Shown here in pieces: positions 8,464 to 15,527 of a stretch of DNA of 41,501 bases. The stretch comes from Thermofilaceae archaeon (GTDB taxonomy: Archaea > Thermoproteota > Thermoprotei > Thermofilales > Thermofilaceae), in NCBI GenBank assembly GCA_026986905.1, contig JALSNQ010000009.1:1-41501 (forward strand), read 5' to 3'. Both the position numbers and the translations under genes were made by a program. Below the pieces are notes generated by a model. That model ran no database searches, was not told the DNA's origin, and worked only from the letters and a program-made list of their open reading frames with translations. The stretch's first letter is position 1. Each line of letters begins with the position of its first letter.

Positions 8464-9004
8464 CTATGCGTCTCAGTTTCTCGACAGATACTATGAGGCT
8501 TGGAGGTATAACTGAGAGCCCGGCCCTTTCTCCAATTATCTCCACAACTATCACTTTATCAGGCTCACCCAGGTTTACCTTGTTGCTAAGCCTGGAGGCT
8601 ATCGCATCTATCACCTCGTCGCGCTGCAGCGTGCTAAGCCGTATCCTGGCTTCAACCTTGTAGGTGTCCTCGGGCCTCATTTTTTCGCCTGCCAGTCTTA
8701 CAGCTGCTTCCGCTATTTCCCCGAGCTCGGCGTTAACTACCGTGTGGATCGGCACTAGTTTCAGCAGGTAGCGGAACGTCCACGGGTTCTTGAGTATGGC
8801 TTCACGCGCATTCGCCGCGAATTCTTCAGGGTCTATGCTTGTCCTAGCGACTATTAGGGATGGAAGACCTGTCTTGCTTGCCTCGAGCCTGCGGTCACCT
8901 ATTTCCTTCGCGAAGAACCAGAGTTCCGATATGCAGTCGTTTTCTCTTTTCCGGTAAGTCGCTGCTACGAGGTTGAACTCCTTTAACAAGCATAACCCCC
9001 GCAA
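8426..9004 (-). CDS. THUMP-domain tRNA-modification protein, Tan1-like
   Basis: THUMP domains bind the tRNA acceptor end. Yeast Tan1 and its archaeal relatives assist cytidine N4-acetylation. The protein has the order seen in Tan1: an N-terminal strand (FNLVAATYRKRENDCISEL), then the THUMP core with ILKNPWTFRYLLKLVPI near residues 70-90, and the IIGERAGLSVIPP ending around residue 170. No catalytic domain is fused. The start may be TTG 9004 or TTG 8989, as no ATG is in frame. It is convergent with cgi121, so two tRNA-modification genes are paired. Confidence 0.85.
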   Translation of the reverse strand: MRGLCLLKEFNLVAATYRKRENDCISELWFFAKEIGDRRLEASKTGLPSLIVARTSIDPEEFAANAREAILKNPWTFRYLLKLVPIHTVVNAELGEIAEAAVRLAGEKMRPEDTYKVEARIRLSTLQRDEVIDAIASRLSNKVNLGEPDKVIVVEIIGERAGLSVIPPSLIVSVEKLRRIARRRASQERRGL

Positions 9005-9064
9005 TAGGTGCTCTACGGGGTTTTAGGTGTTTCTCAACAGGCGGTTTTTCTAGGCCTATTCGGG

Positions 9065-9076
9065 GAAAATTATATA
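9065..9076 (+). promoter_or_regulatory. Archaeal promoter (BRE/TATA) of the RpoM-like gene
   Basis: A purine-rich GGGGAAAA element runs into TTATATAT, a strong archaeal BRE-TATA pair, about 45 bases upstream of ATG 9121. A GGGTGA Shine-Dalgarno-like sequence lies about seven bases before that ATG. The same AT-rich core could also serve the divergent THUMP gene. Confidence 0.75.
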
Positions 9077-9120
9077 TGCTGGTTTCTCTCACAAAAAGAG
9101 ACCCTTGAAGGGTGAACAAC

Positions 9121-9402
9121 ATGAAGTTTTGTCCTAAATGCGGGGGCGTTATGATTCCTAAACGCGAAAAGAACGGCCTATATCTTGTATGCACAAATTG
9201 TGGGTACAAGGTCAAGGTGAAGAAGGAGGAGGGGTATAAGGAGAAGGAGCACATATCGGAGGACGTTAGAAGCAGGGTGGCCGTGGTGGATCTCGGTGGA
9301 CGCAGAGGGCTCACCGAGGAGGAGAGAGCTCAGCTAAAAGAAGAGTTCTACGAGGTTTTTCTCGAGACGATGGCTGGAGAAGAGGAGTCCGGGGAAGAGT
9401 AG
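9121..9402 (+). CDS. RpoM/TFS-like protein with only the N-terminal zinc ribbon
   Basis: The first 30 residues form a four-cysteine zinc ribbon (CPKCGG and CTNCGY) like the N-terminal domain of RNA polymerase subunit M or transcript-cleavage factor TFS. The rest is a charged linker with SEDVRSRVAVVDLG and a helical acidic tail. The C-terminal TFIIS ribbon that inserts into the polymerase funnel and carries the catalytic acidic pair is absent. It therefore should not stimulate RNA cleavage by the known TFS mechanism, and its actual role is unknown. ATG 9121 is preferred over the track's GTG 9112 because the latter lies inside the ribosome-binding sequence. Confidence 0.82.
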   Translation: MKFCPKCGGVMIPKREKNGLYLVCTNCGYKVKVKKEEGYKEKEHISEDVRSRVAVVDLGGRRGLTEEERAQLKEEFYEVFLETMAGEEESGEE

Positions 9403-9424
9403 CCCGGGTAACCTCTATATTTCT

Positions 9425-9445
9425 CCCCCTCCCCTCCAGAGGGGG
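9425..9445 (+). other. Hairpin covering the ribosome-binding region of abce1
   Basis: A perfect seven-base stem (CCCCCTC pairing with GAGGGGG) with a seven-base loop ends six bases before the abce1 ATG. The 3' arm is the G-rich Shine-Dalgarno-like sequence itself. A TATA-like CTATATTT lies at 9414-9421. Initiation from it would start inside or after the hairpin, so the structure would form only on transcripts reading through from the upstream gene. Confidence 0.5.
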
Positions 9446-9450
9446 ATTTA

Positions 9451-11262
9451 ATGCGAGTAGCGGTAGTCGACCAGTCCCTGTGTAGGCCCTCTAAATGCGG
9501 GCACGAGTGTATACGCTTCTGCCCTATAAACAGGGGTGGGGCTAAATGCGTATGGCTCGACGAGGAGACAGGCAAGGCGAGGATCTCCGAGCAGCTATGC
9601 GTGGGGTGCGGCATATGCGTGAAGAAGTGCCCCTTCCACGCGATAAGCATAGTAAATCTCCCAGAGAAGCTTAAGAAGGATCTCGTACACAGGTACGGGC
9701 CAAACGCCTTTGAACTCTTTAAGCTACCCATCCCCAAGGAGGGTAAAGTCCTCGGCATAATAGGGGGCAACGGTATTGGAAAATCGACCTCGCTCAGGAT
9801 ACTTTCGGGGAAGCTTAAACCAAATCTTGGACGCTACGACAACCCCCCGGACTGGGATGAGATAATAAGGTTCTTCAGGGGGTCGGAGCTCCAACCCTAT
9901 TTCGAGAAAATAAGCAGGGGGGAGATGAGGGCTTTTCTCAAGCCGCAGGCCGTAGACAAGCTGCCCCGGGTCCTCAAAGGAGAAGTGGGCGCCCTGTTAT
10001 CGCGTATCGACGAGCGCGGAGTGCTCGACGAGGTGAGAGAGAAGCTGGCGCTGGGTAATATCTGGGGCCGCGATGTAAGGAAGCTTAGTGGAGGCGAGCT
10101 TCAGAAGGTTGCAATAGCGGCCGTGATGCTGCGTGACGCTGATGTCTACCTTTTCGACGAGCCGGCAAGCTACCTCGACATACGTGAAAGGCTTAGGGCC
10201 GCAAAGGCTATAAGAAGCCTGGCGGGGCCCGGGCGATACGTGGTAGTTGTTGAGCACGACTTGGCTGTGCTGGATTACGTCTCGGATCTGGTCTCTATAC
10301 TCTACGGAGAGCCGGGGGTATACGGTATTTCCAGCCTTCCACGGGGCGTCAGGGCTGGAATAAACGCGTACATCGAGGGCTATCTTAGGGAGGAGAACGT
10401 CAGGATCAGGGATTACAGGATAGAGTTCTATGCGAGGCCGCCCCCGCACGAGTGGAGGCCGGAGAGCGTGATGTTTAGATGGAGTGACCTGAGGAAAAGG
10501 CTTGGCTCCTTTTCGCTTACCGTTGAGGGGGGCGAGATACATAGGGGCGAGGTAATAGGCATACTTGGGCCTAACGGCATAGGAAAGACGACCTTTGTCA
10601 AAATGCTTGCGGGGGTGCTTGAACCCGATGAGGGCTGGGTTGAAGGGCTTGGAGAGGTGGAGCTGAGCTATAAGCCGCAGTTCCTCGGAGACATAGACTT
10701 CCAGGGCACGGTTGCAGACCTCTTTGATACCCTCCAGGTAGACACGTCGTCAAGCTTCGTCCAAGCCGAGCTCTTCAGGCCTCTCAGGATAGAGCCCCTC
10801 ATGAACCGTTATGTCTCCGAGCTCAGCGGCGGCGAGATGCAGCGGGTAGTGGTGGCTGCTGCGCTGGGTAGGGATGCTGACCTCTACCTTCTCGACGAGC
10901 CCATGGCGTACCTCGACGTTGAGCAGCGCTATGCTGTTGCACGTGTAATTAAGAGGCTTACCTCTGAGAGAAACGTGGCGACGTTTGTCGTCGAGCACGA
11001 CATAGTGGCCATGGATTTCCTGGCGACCACGTTAATGGTCTTCAGGGGGGAGCCCGGCGTTAGGGGTGAGGGAAGCAGCCCGGTCGACATGAGGAGCGGG
11101 ATGAACGAGTTTCTACGCGAGCTCGGTGTCACGTTCAGGCGCGACCCACATACCAAGAGGCCGCGTATAAACAAGGAGGGCAGCTGGCTCGACAGGTATC
11201 AGAAGGAGGTTTTAAAGGAGTACTACTACGTCGTGGAGGAGAAGGGCGAAGAGGAGGAGTAA
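9451..11262 (+). CDS. abce1: Ribosome recycling factor ABCE1 (Rli1)
   Basis: ABCE1 is a soluble twin-ATPase that splits terminated ribosomes into subunits. The N-terminus holds two [4Fe-4S] clusters with eight cysteines (CRPSKCGHECIRFCP and CVGCGICVKKCP). The first nucleotide-binding domain has Walker A GGNGIGKST near residue 105, signature LSGGELQ and an H-loop VEHD. The second has GPNGIGKTT near residue 373, LSGGEMQ and VEHD. Both Walker B motifs are intact (DEPASYLD and DEPMAYLD). At 603 residues it is full length. In other archaea the L12 stalk tail recruits this protein, which is of interest given the short L10 here. Confidence 0.98.
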   Translation: MRVAVVDQSLCRPSKCGHECIRFCPINRGGAKCVWLDEETGKARISEQLCVGCGICVKKCPFHAISIVNLPEKLKKDLVHRYGPNAFELFKLPIPKEGKVLGIIGGNGIGKSTSLRILSGKLKPNLGRYDNPPDWDEIIRFFRGSELQPYFEKISRGEMRAFLKPQAVDKLPRVLKGEVGALLSRIDERGVLDEVREKLALGNIWGRDVRKLSGGELQKVAIAAVMLRDADVYLFDEPASYLDIRERLRAAKAIRSLAGPGRYVVVVEHDLAVLDYVSDLVSILYGEPGVYGISSLPRGVRAGINAYIEGYLREENVRIRDYRIEFYARPPPHEWRPESVMFRWSDLRKRLGSFSLTVEGGEIHRGEVIGILGPNGIGKTTFVKMLAGVLEPDEGWVEGLGEVELSYKPQFLGDIDFQGTVADLFDTLQVDTSSSFVQAELFRPLRIEPLMNRYVSELSGGEMQRVVVAAALGRDADLYLLDEPMAYLDVEQRYAVARVIKRLTSERNVATFVVEHDIVAMDFLATTLMVFRGEPGVRGEGSSPVDMRSGMNEFLRELGVTFRRDPHTKRPRINKEGSWLDRYQKEVLKEYYYVVEEKGEEEE

Positions 11263-11285
11263 GGCGCCCCTTCTACGCGTAAAAC

Positions 11286-11291
11286 TTTTTT
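11286..11291 (+). terminator. Oligo-T terminator after abce1
   Basis: Six T residues occur 23 bases after the abce1 stop, before the independent ribosome-binding site of alba. Confidence 0.5.
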
Positions 11292-11345
11292 GTATCCGAT
11301 ATTCTTCAATAGTGCACCCCCAGAGCTACATGGAGGTGTGCTGAA

Positions 11346-11624
11346 ATGTCAGAGGAGGTAGGTGTCATCTACGTTGGGAACAAGCCAGTGAGCAGCTACG
11401 TGCTAGCGGCAGTGACCCAGTTCACCGCTGGCGCCAAGAAGGTGGTACTCAAGGCGAGGGGAAGGGCTATTTCCCGCGCCGTCGACGCGGCTGAGCTTGT
11501 AAGGCGCTTCCTAGGCGACAAGGTCAAGTATGAGAAAATAGAGATCGGCAGCGAGAAGGTCGGAGAACCCGGCAAGGAGAGGACGGTCTCTACAATAGAG
11601 ATAGTGCTCGCTAAGGCGGAATAA
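11346..11624 (+). CDS. alba: Chromatin protein Alba
   Basis: Alba is a small dimeric DNA- and RNA-binding protein that coats archaeal chromatin. The family core is clear: GVIYVGNKPVSSYVLAAV with the DNA-contact lysine (K13, deacetylation site in Sulfolobus Alba), AKKVVLKARGRAISRAVDAAE, and a C-terminal strand VSTIEIVL after a flexible hairpin. At 92 residues it has the normal size. A strong GGAGGTG lies seven bases before ATG 11346, and T-runs on both sides suggest a monocistronic, highly expressed gene. Confidence 0.97.
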   Translation: MSEEVGVIYVGNKPVSSYVLAAVTQFTAGAKKVVLKARGRAISRAVDAAELVRRFLGDKVKYEKIEIGSEKVGEPGKERTVSTIEIVLAKAE

Positions 11625-11641
11625 GCGCTATAGGTGCAGGG

Positions 11642-11664
11642 TTTTTTATACGTCCAAGGTTTTT
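11642..11664 (+). terminator. T-run terminators after alba
   Basis: Two T-runs (six T at 11642-11647 and five T at 11660-11664) follow the alba stop. The first continues into TTTTATA, which could also act as a TATA box for the glycosidase gene about 75 bases downstream. Confidence 0.5.
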
Positions 11665-11722
11665 CTAGCCGTCACCGATATCAGGGGGGCAGCCCCCACA
11701 CATTTCTTAGCAGTGGTTTAAC

Positions 11723-13546
11723 ATGAGGATCGAGCCTAGAGTTGACGACGTTATATTACTGGAGGGGCGGAAGTATACCTTCTCGTTCAAGCTAGTAAAT
11801 GATTCAAGGGAGACACTGCGCGGTGTGCCCTCCCTAAGCGTCATAGTCGAGGAGAAGCCGAGGGTTTACGTGGTGTTCGAGGAAGTTGAACTGGGGCCTG
11901 GTGCCGAAAAACTGCTTTCAGCCACCACTAGAATACCGCCCGGCACGGGGGAGGGGGTCATTGAGATAATCTTCGAGGAGGAAGGCAAAGTTTTGGCAAA
12001 GGAACAGTTGCCGATACTTGTCGTGAGTGACGGCGAAGAGATATACGTCTCCTTTGTATGGCACCACCACCAGGCGCCGCAGTACTATCCTAGCGGCGAA
12101 TACAAGGATCCCTGGCCGTTTCTCCACGTGTACAGGGGAAGCTTCTACGCGTTCGAAGGGGGCCCCTACAGGGTACACCTAGCCATACATGATAAGCACC
12201 CTGCCTTCCGGGATACAGACCACCTTTCACCGTCTCTCTTGGAGCAGTGGGAGAAGGCGGTTGCAGAGGGCTACACCTACAACGGCGAGAGGGTCGAGCC
12301 GAGCGACCAGCGCGTAAAGTCTGTCGCCGAGACCCTCGAGGGATACAGGAGGCTTGTCTCGGAGGGTAGGATAGAGCCCCTAGGCAGCTTGTATGCGCAC
12401 ACCATCCAGGGCTTTCTACTGAGAAGATCCAGGGAACTCGGCATGGAGCGCCTTGTGAAGAGCCTCCTATTATGGGAGCTCAAGCTGGGTCTCAGAACCG
12501 TGGAGCGCGTGCTGGGTAGGAGGCCATGGGGGGTGTGGACGCCCGAGATGTTCTGGGACATGGATCTCGTAAACCTCTACGCCGAGGCGGGTGCGAGGTA
12601 CACTGTTCTGTGCCAGCAACACTTCGAAAGGGCTGGCGGGGAAAAGGGGACCATTTATGAGCCCTACTACGTTGAGGACGTCTTTACGGGGAACAAGGTG
12701 GTGGTGTTTTTCAGGGATATACGGCTTAGCGACTGGCTGAGTTTTGAGGTGAATTTTCCCGACGAGAAGGAAGCCGACCTCGCGGCGCGTCGATTTGTAA
12801 TAGAGCTTGCTAAGCGGAGGCATGTAAGGCCGGGGGGAATAGTCGTCGTAGCGTTGGACGGGGAGAACTGGATGATAATCCCCCAGTATAAGAGGTATGC
12901 TCCCTACTTTCTCTACCGGATTATAACCTTTATTGAAAGAAGCAGTATAATAAAATCGACAACCCTTGGAAGCTACCTCTCTTCTAGGAAGCCGCAGGCT
13001 ACACTATACTTTGTCCCCTATGGATCCTGGATAGGGTTGTCGGATAAGCAGTGGACCGGCGGGGTGAAAGACGAGACCTGGAATTACGTGTTGGAGAAGT
13101 TAAAGTGGGTTGAAGGGCTCTACGACGCGCTAGAAGAGGTTGTAGACGAGCTACTGGAAAAAGAGGAAAGCCCACTCTACATGGCTTTTAAAGCTGCAGC
13201 GATATCGCTTGACAGCGACTTCTACTGGTATGGGGAGGATGAACGGGAGCGCGACTTCGTGAAGAAGTGGGCCGATGAGGCCGAGAGAATAGCTCGCCGC
13301 ATACTAGAGATGATCTCTATAGAGCCCGTCGGCGAGAGCGACGACCACGTGCTGCTGCGGATAAAAAACGGCACAGAATACCGTATAAAGCTCCGGTTGG
13401 AGGTTAGGGACAAGGACTATTCTAGCAGGCACATCGTCAGAATCGACCCAGGCGCGGTGAGGGAGATAAGCGTCTATGCCCCGGAGAAGGGTTCCTCGAT
13501 CGTCGTCGGCGCCGGCAAGATAGTCCTGTTTTCAAAGGAGAGGTGA
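11723..13546 (+). CDS. Glycoside hydrolase family 57 enzyme
   Basis: GH57 contains retaining alpha-glucan enzymes such as alpha-amylases, amylopullulanases, 4-alpha-glucanotransferases and branching enzymes. The first 105 residues are a beta-rich accessory domain. The catalytic barrel then shows motif 1 as HHHQAP (114-119), the nucleophile region GVWTPEMFWD with E275, and the acid/base region ALDGENW with D379. A further beta-strand region forms the C-terminus. No signal peptide is visible, so it probably acts inside the cell on stored glucan or maltodextrin. The subfamily specificity cannot be fixed by eye. It stands alone between Alba and glycerate kinase. Confidence 0.92.
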   Translation: MRIEPRVDDVILLEGRKYTFSFKLVNDSRETLRGVPSLSVIVEEKPRVYVVFEEVELGPGAEKLLSATTRIPPGTGEGVIEIIFEEEGKVLAKEQLPILVVSDGEEIYVSFVWHHHQAPQYYPSGEYKDPWPFLHVYRGSFYAFEGGPYRVHLAIHDKHPAFRDTDHLSPSLLEQWEKAVAEGYTYNGERVEPSDQRVKSVAETLEGYRRLVSEGRIEPLGSLYAHTIQGFLLRRSRELGMERLVKSLLLWELKLGLRTVERVLGRRPWGVWTPEMFWDMDLVNLYAEAGARYTVLCQQHFERAGGEKGTIYEPYYVEDVFTGNKVVVFFRDIRLSDWLSFEVNFPDEKEADLAARRFVIELAKRRHVRPGGIVVVALDGENWMIIPQYKRYAPYFLYRIITFIERSSIIKSTTLGSYLSSRKPQATLYFVPYGSWIGLSDKQWTGGVKDETWNYVLEKLKWVEGLYDALEEVVDELLEKEESPLYMAFKAAAISLDSDFYWYGEDERERDFVKKWADEAERIARRILEMISIEPVGESDDHVLLRIKNGTEYRIKLRLEVRDKDYSSRHIVRIDPGAVREISVYAPEKGSSIVVGAGKIVLFSKER

Positions 13547-13558
13547 GGCCTAGTCGCC

Positions 13559-13564
13559 TTTTTT
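13559..13564 (+). terminator. Oligo-T terminator after the GH57 gene
   Basis: Six T residues begin 13 bases after the GH57 stop, shortly before the glycerate kinase start at 13584. Confidence 0.45.
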
Positions 13565-13583
13565 AGAGATCCCCGTTTCTAAT

Positions 13584-14960
13584 ATGGTGATGGACGAGCT
13601 AACCGAGAATGCACGGATGACCGCGCTGACGCTGGTGCTCGAAGGTATACGTGCCGCCGACCCCTACAAGGCGGTTCTCAGCTCCCTTAAGGGGGGTAAC
13701 GGCGTAATCGTGGTGGGGAACCACAGGATAGAGTATAAGGGCTCAGTGTACGTTGTGGGCGCAGGCAAGGCTACGGGGGGAATGGCGAAGGCCGCCGAGG
13801 AGGTTCTTGGAGACGCTATTGCGGGCGGCGTTATCTCCGTTCCCGAGGAGCTCGCCGGATCAGTGTCCCATGAACTTAAAAAGATAGAGGTTGTGGGCGC
13901 CACTCACCCCAGGGCTTCCGAAAAAAGCGTGGAAGCCGGTAAAAGGATAGTGGAGGTGGCTAGGAGAGCCAGCGAAGGGGACGTGGTATTGGCGTTGATT
14001 TCCGGGGGAGGAAGCGCTTTAATGGAGTACCCCGCCGAGGGGGTCGGTATCGACGATATAGGAAGCATAAGCATAGAGCTCATGAAAGCCGGGGCCGATA
14101 TATTCGAGCTGAACACCGTTAGAAAACACCTTTCCAAGATAAAGGGAGGCTGGCTTGCAAAACACGCCTATCCGGCGCATGTAGTCGCCCTCATGATCTC
14201 CGACGTTGTGGGGGACCGTATGGATACGATAGCCTCCGGCCCCACAGTGCCCGACCCCACGACATTTGCCGATGCAAAAAAGATTTTAGAGAAGAGAGGG
14301 CTGTGGGCCTCTTCCCCCGAGGCAGTGAGGAGTTACATTGAGAGGGGGGTGAGGGGGGAAGCACCTGAAACCCCAAAGCCGGGCGACCCGGTCTTCGAAA
14401 GGGTCTTCAACAAAATAGTTGCAAGCAACATTATCTCGCTGAGATCCATGGCGGAGAAGGCTGCCGGGCTCGGGTATAGGACAATAATATTGACCTCCAT
14501 GCTGGAGGGCGAGGCAAGAGAGGTGGGTAAGGTAGCGGCATCTATAGCACGCGAAGCCATAAGAAGCGGCTTGCCCGCGCAGCCGCCCCTCGTGGTCCTA
14601 GCCGGCGGAGAGACCACGGTGACTGTAAGGGGCAACGGTGTAGGGGGCAGGAACCAGGAGTTAGCTCTCTCCGCGGCCATCAAGATAAAGGGGCTAAAAG
14701 GGGTCGCTATAGCCTCCGTTGGAAGCGACGGCCGGGACGGCCCCACCGACGCAGCTGGGGCCGTCGTCGATGGCTACACTTGCGCTAAGGCTGAGGAAAA
14801 AGGCCTCGACCCCCTCTCGTTCCTCGAAAACAATGATAGCTACACGTTCTTCTCCAAGGTGGGCGGGCACGTGAAGACGGGGTACACGGGCACCAACGTG
14901 AACGATTTCCTGATTATAGTTGTCGAGGGAGAAGCGGGGAACAAAAATAGGGAAAAATAA
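13584..14960 (+). CDS. Glycerate 2-kinase (MOFRL family)
   Basis: This kinase phosphorylates D-glycerate to 2-phosphoglycerate, the step that returns glyceraldehyde from non-phosphorylating sugar breakdown to lower glycolysis. The GckA N-terminal domain shows VYVVGAGKATGGMAKAAEE near residue 52, LISGGGSALME near residue 140 and SDVVGDRMDTIASGPT near residue 207. The C-terminal MOFRL domain has GGRNQELALSAA and GSDGRDGPTDAAGA around residues 355-390. At 458 residues it is standard. It may work with the neighbouring glucan hydrolase in sugar catabolism, but that is an inference from adjacency. Confidence 0.95.
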   Translation: MVMDELTENARMTALTLVLEGIRAADPYKAVLSSLKGGNGVIVVGNHRIEYKGSVYVVGAGKATGGMAKAAEEVLGDAIAGGVISVPEELAGSVSHELKKIEVVGATHPRASEKSVEAGKRIVEVARRASEGDVVLALISGGGSALMEYPAEGVGIDDIGSISIELMKAGADIFELNTVRKHLSKIKGGWLAKHAYPAHVVALMISDVVGDRMDTIASGPTVPDPTTFADAKKILEKRGLWASSPEAVRSYIERGVRGEAPETPKPGDPVFERVFNKIVASNIISLRSMAEKAAGLGYRTIILTSMLEGEAREVGKVAASIAREAIRSGLPAQPPLVVLAGGETTVTVRGNGVGGRNQELALSAAIKIKGLKGVAIASVGSDGRDGPTDAAGAVVDGYTCAKAEEKGLDPLSFLENNDSYTFFSKVGGHVKTGYTGTNVNDFLIIVVEGEAGNKNREK

Positions 14961-14981
14961 ATACCTGTTTTTCTGCTAAGC

Positions 14982-14996
14982 GGGGCACGTTGCCCC
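14982..14996. terminator. Hairpin between convergent glycerate kinase and SSB genes
   Basis: A perfect inverted repeat GGGGCA-CGT-TGCCCC sits in the 41-base gap between convergent stops. T-runs flank it on the plus strand (five T before, four T after). It probably separates the two transcription units. Confidence 0.55.
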
Positions 14997-15001
14997 CGGT
15001 T

Positions 15002-15412
15002 TTAATAGAATCTTCTCCTGCGGGGACGCCAGGAGGATTCGACCTGCTTCTCCGAGATGTTGTTTTCCGTGTTTACATCCTGTATTTCCTCGTTAGCGGG
15101 CTCTATGGAGCCGTAGCGGCCCGTGCTCAGCCTCATACTGCCTCTGTAGACGCTTACGTAGCCGTTTTTGAGGGTAACTGTCTCACCTTCGTGCTCCTTC
15201 ATTTTCTCGATATTGTCGTCCCATGCCGAGAATATCATGGTCCCAGTCTCGTCTCCAACTAGTACGTCGGCTACGCGGTGCTCTGAGCTGTCTTTCCTAG
15301 AGATCACGCTCCTCTCCTCACCAACGTTGAGAACCTTAAACGTGACTTCGAAGCGCCTTGTAGAAGGCGTTATATCTGCTATCTTAACCTTTTTTAGTTC
15401 TCTCTCACTCAT
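15002..15412 (-). CDS. ssb: Single-stranded DNA-binding protein, crenarchaeal OB-fold type
   Basis: The crenarchaeal SSB protects single-stranded DNA during replication and repair with one OB fold. Residues 1-110 match that fold: KKVKIADITPSTRRFEVTFKVLN, then VADVLVGDETGTMIFSAWDD, and GETVTLKNGYVSVYRGSMRLS. ATG 15412 is chosen since the family starts at the basic MSERELKKVKI, and a GGTGTG lies upstream. The last residues are basic and aromatic (WRPRRRRFY), unlike the acidic or glycine-rich tails of most SSBs. The gene diverges from the Lhr helicase. Confidence 0.88.
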   Translation of the reverse strand: MSERELKKVKIADITPSTRRFEVTFKVLNVGEERSVISRKDSSEHRVADVLVGDETGTMIFSAWDDNIEKMKEHEGETVTLKNGYVSVYRGSMRLSTGRYGSIEPANEEIQDVNTENNISEKQVESSWRPRRRRFY

Positions 15413-15464
15413 CCAGTTCGCTTCACACCATCTACTAGGTGCTTGTGATAGACCAAGTTCACCG

Positions 15465-15472
15465 TTTAAATA
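15465..15472 (-). promoter_or_regulatory. TATA box of the ssb gene
   Basis: The minus strand reads TATTTAAA about 55 bases upstream of ATG 15412, a close match to the archaeal TATA consensus, leaving a leader of roughly 25-30 bases that includes GGTGTG. Confidence 0.65.
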
Positions 15473-15527
15473 CTTAGCGCTCGCCGGCATAACGCTCTAA
15501 TACTCCCCGCGGTAGGATAGCCGGGTT

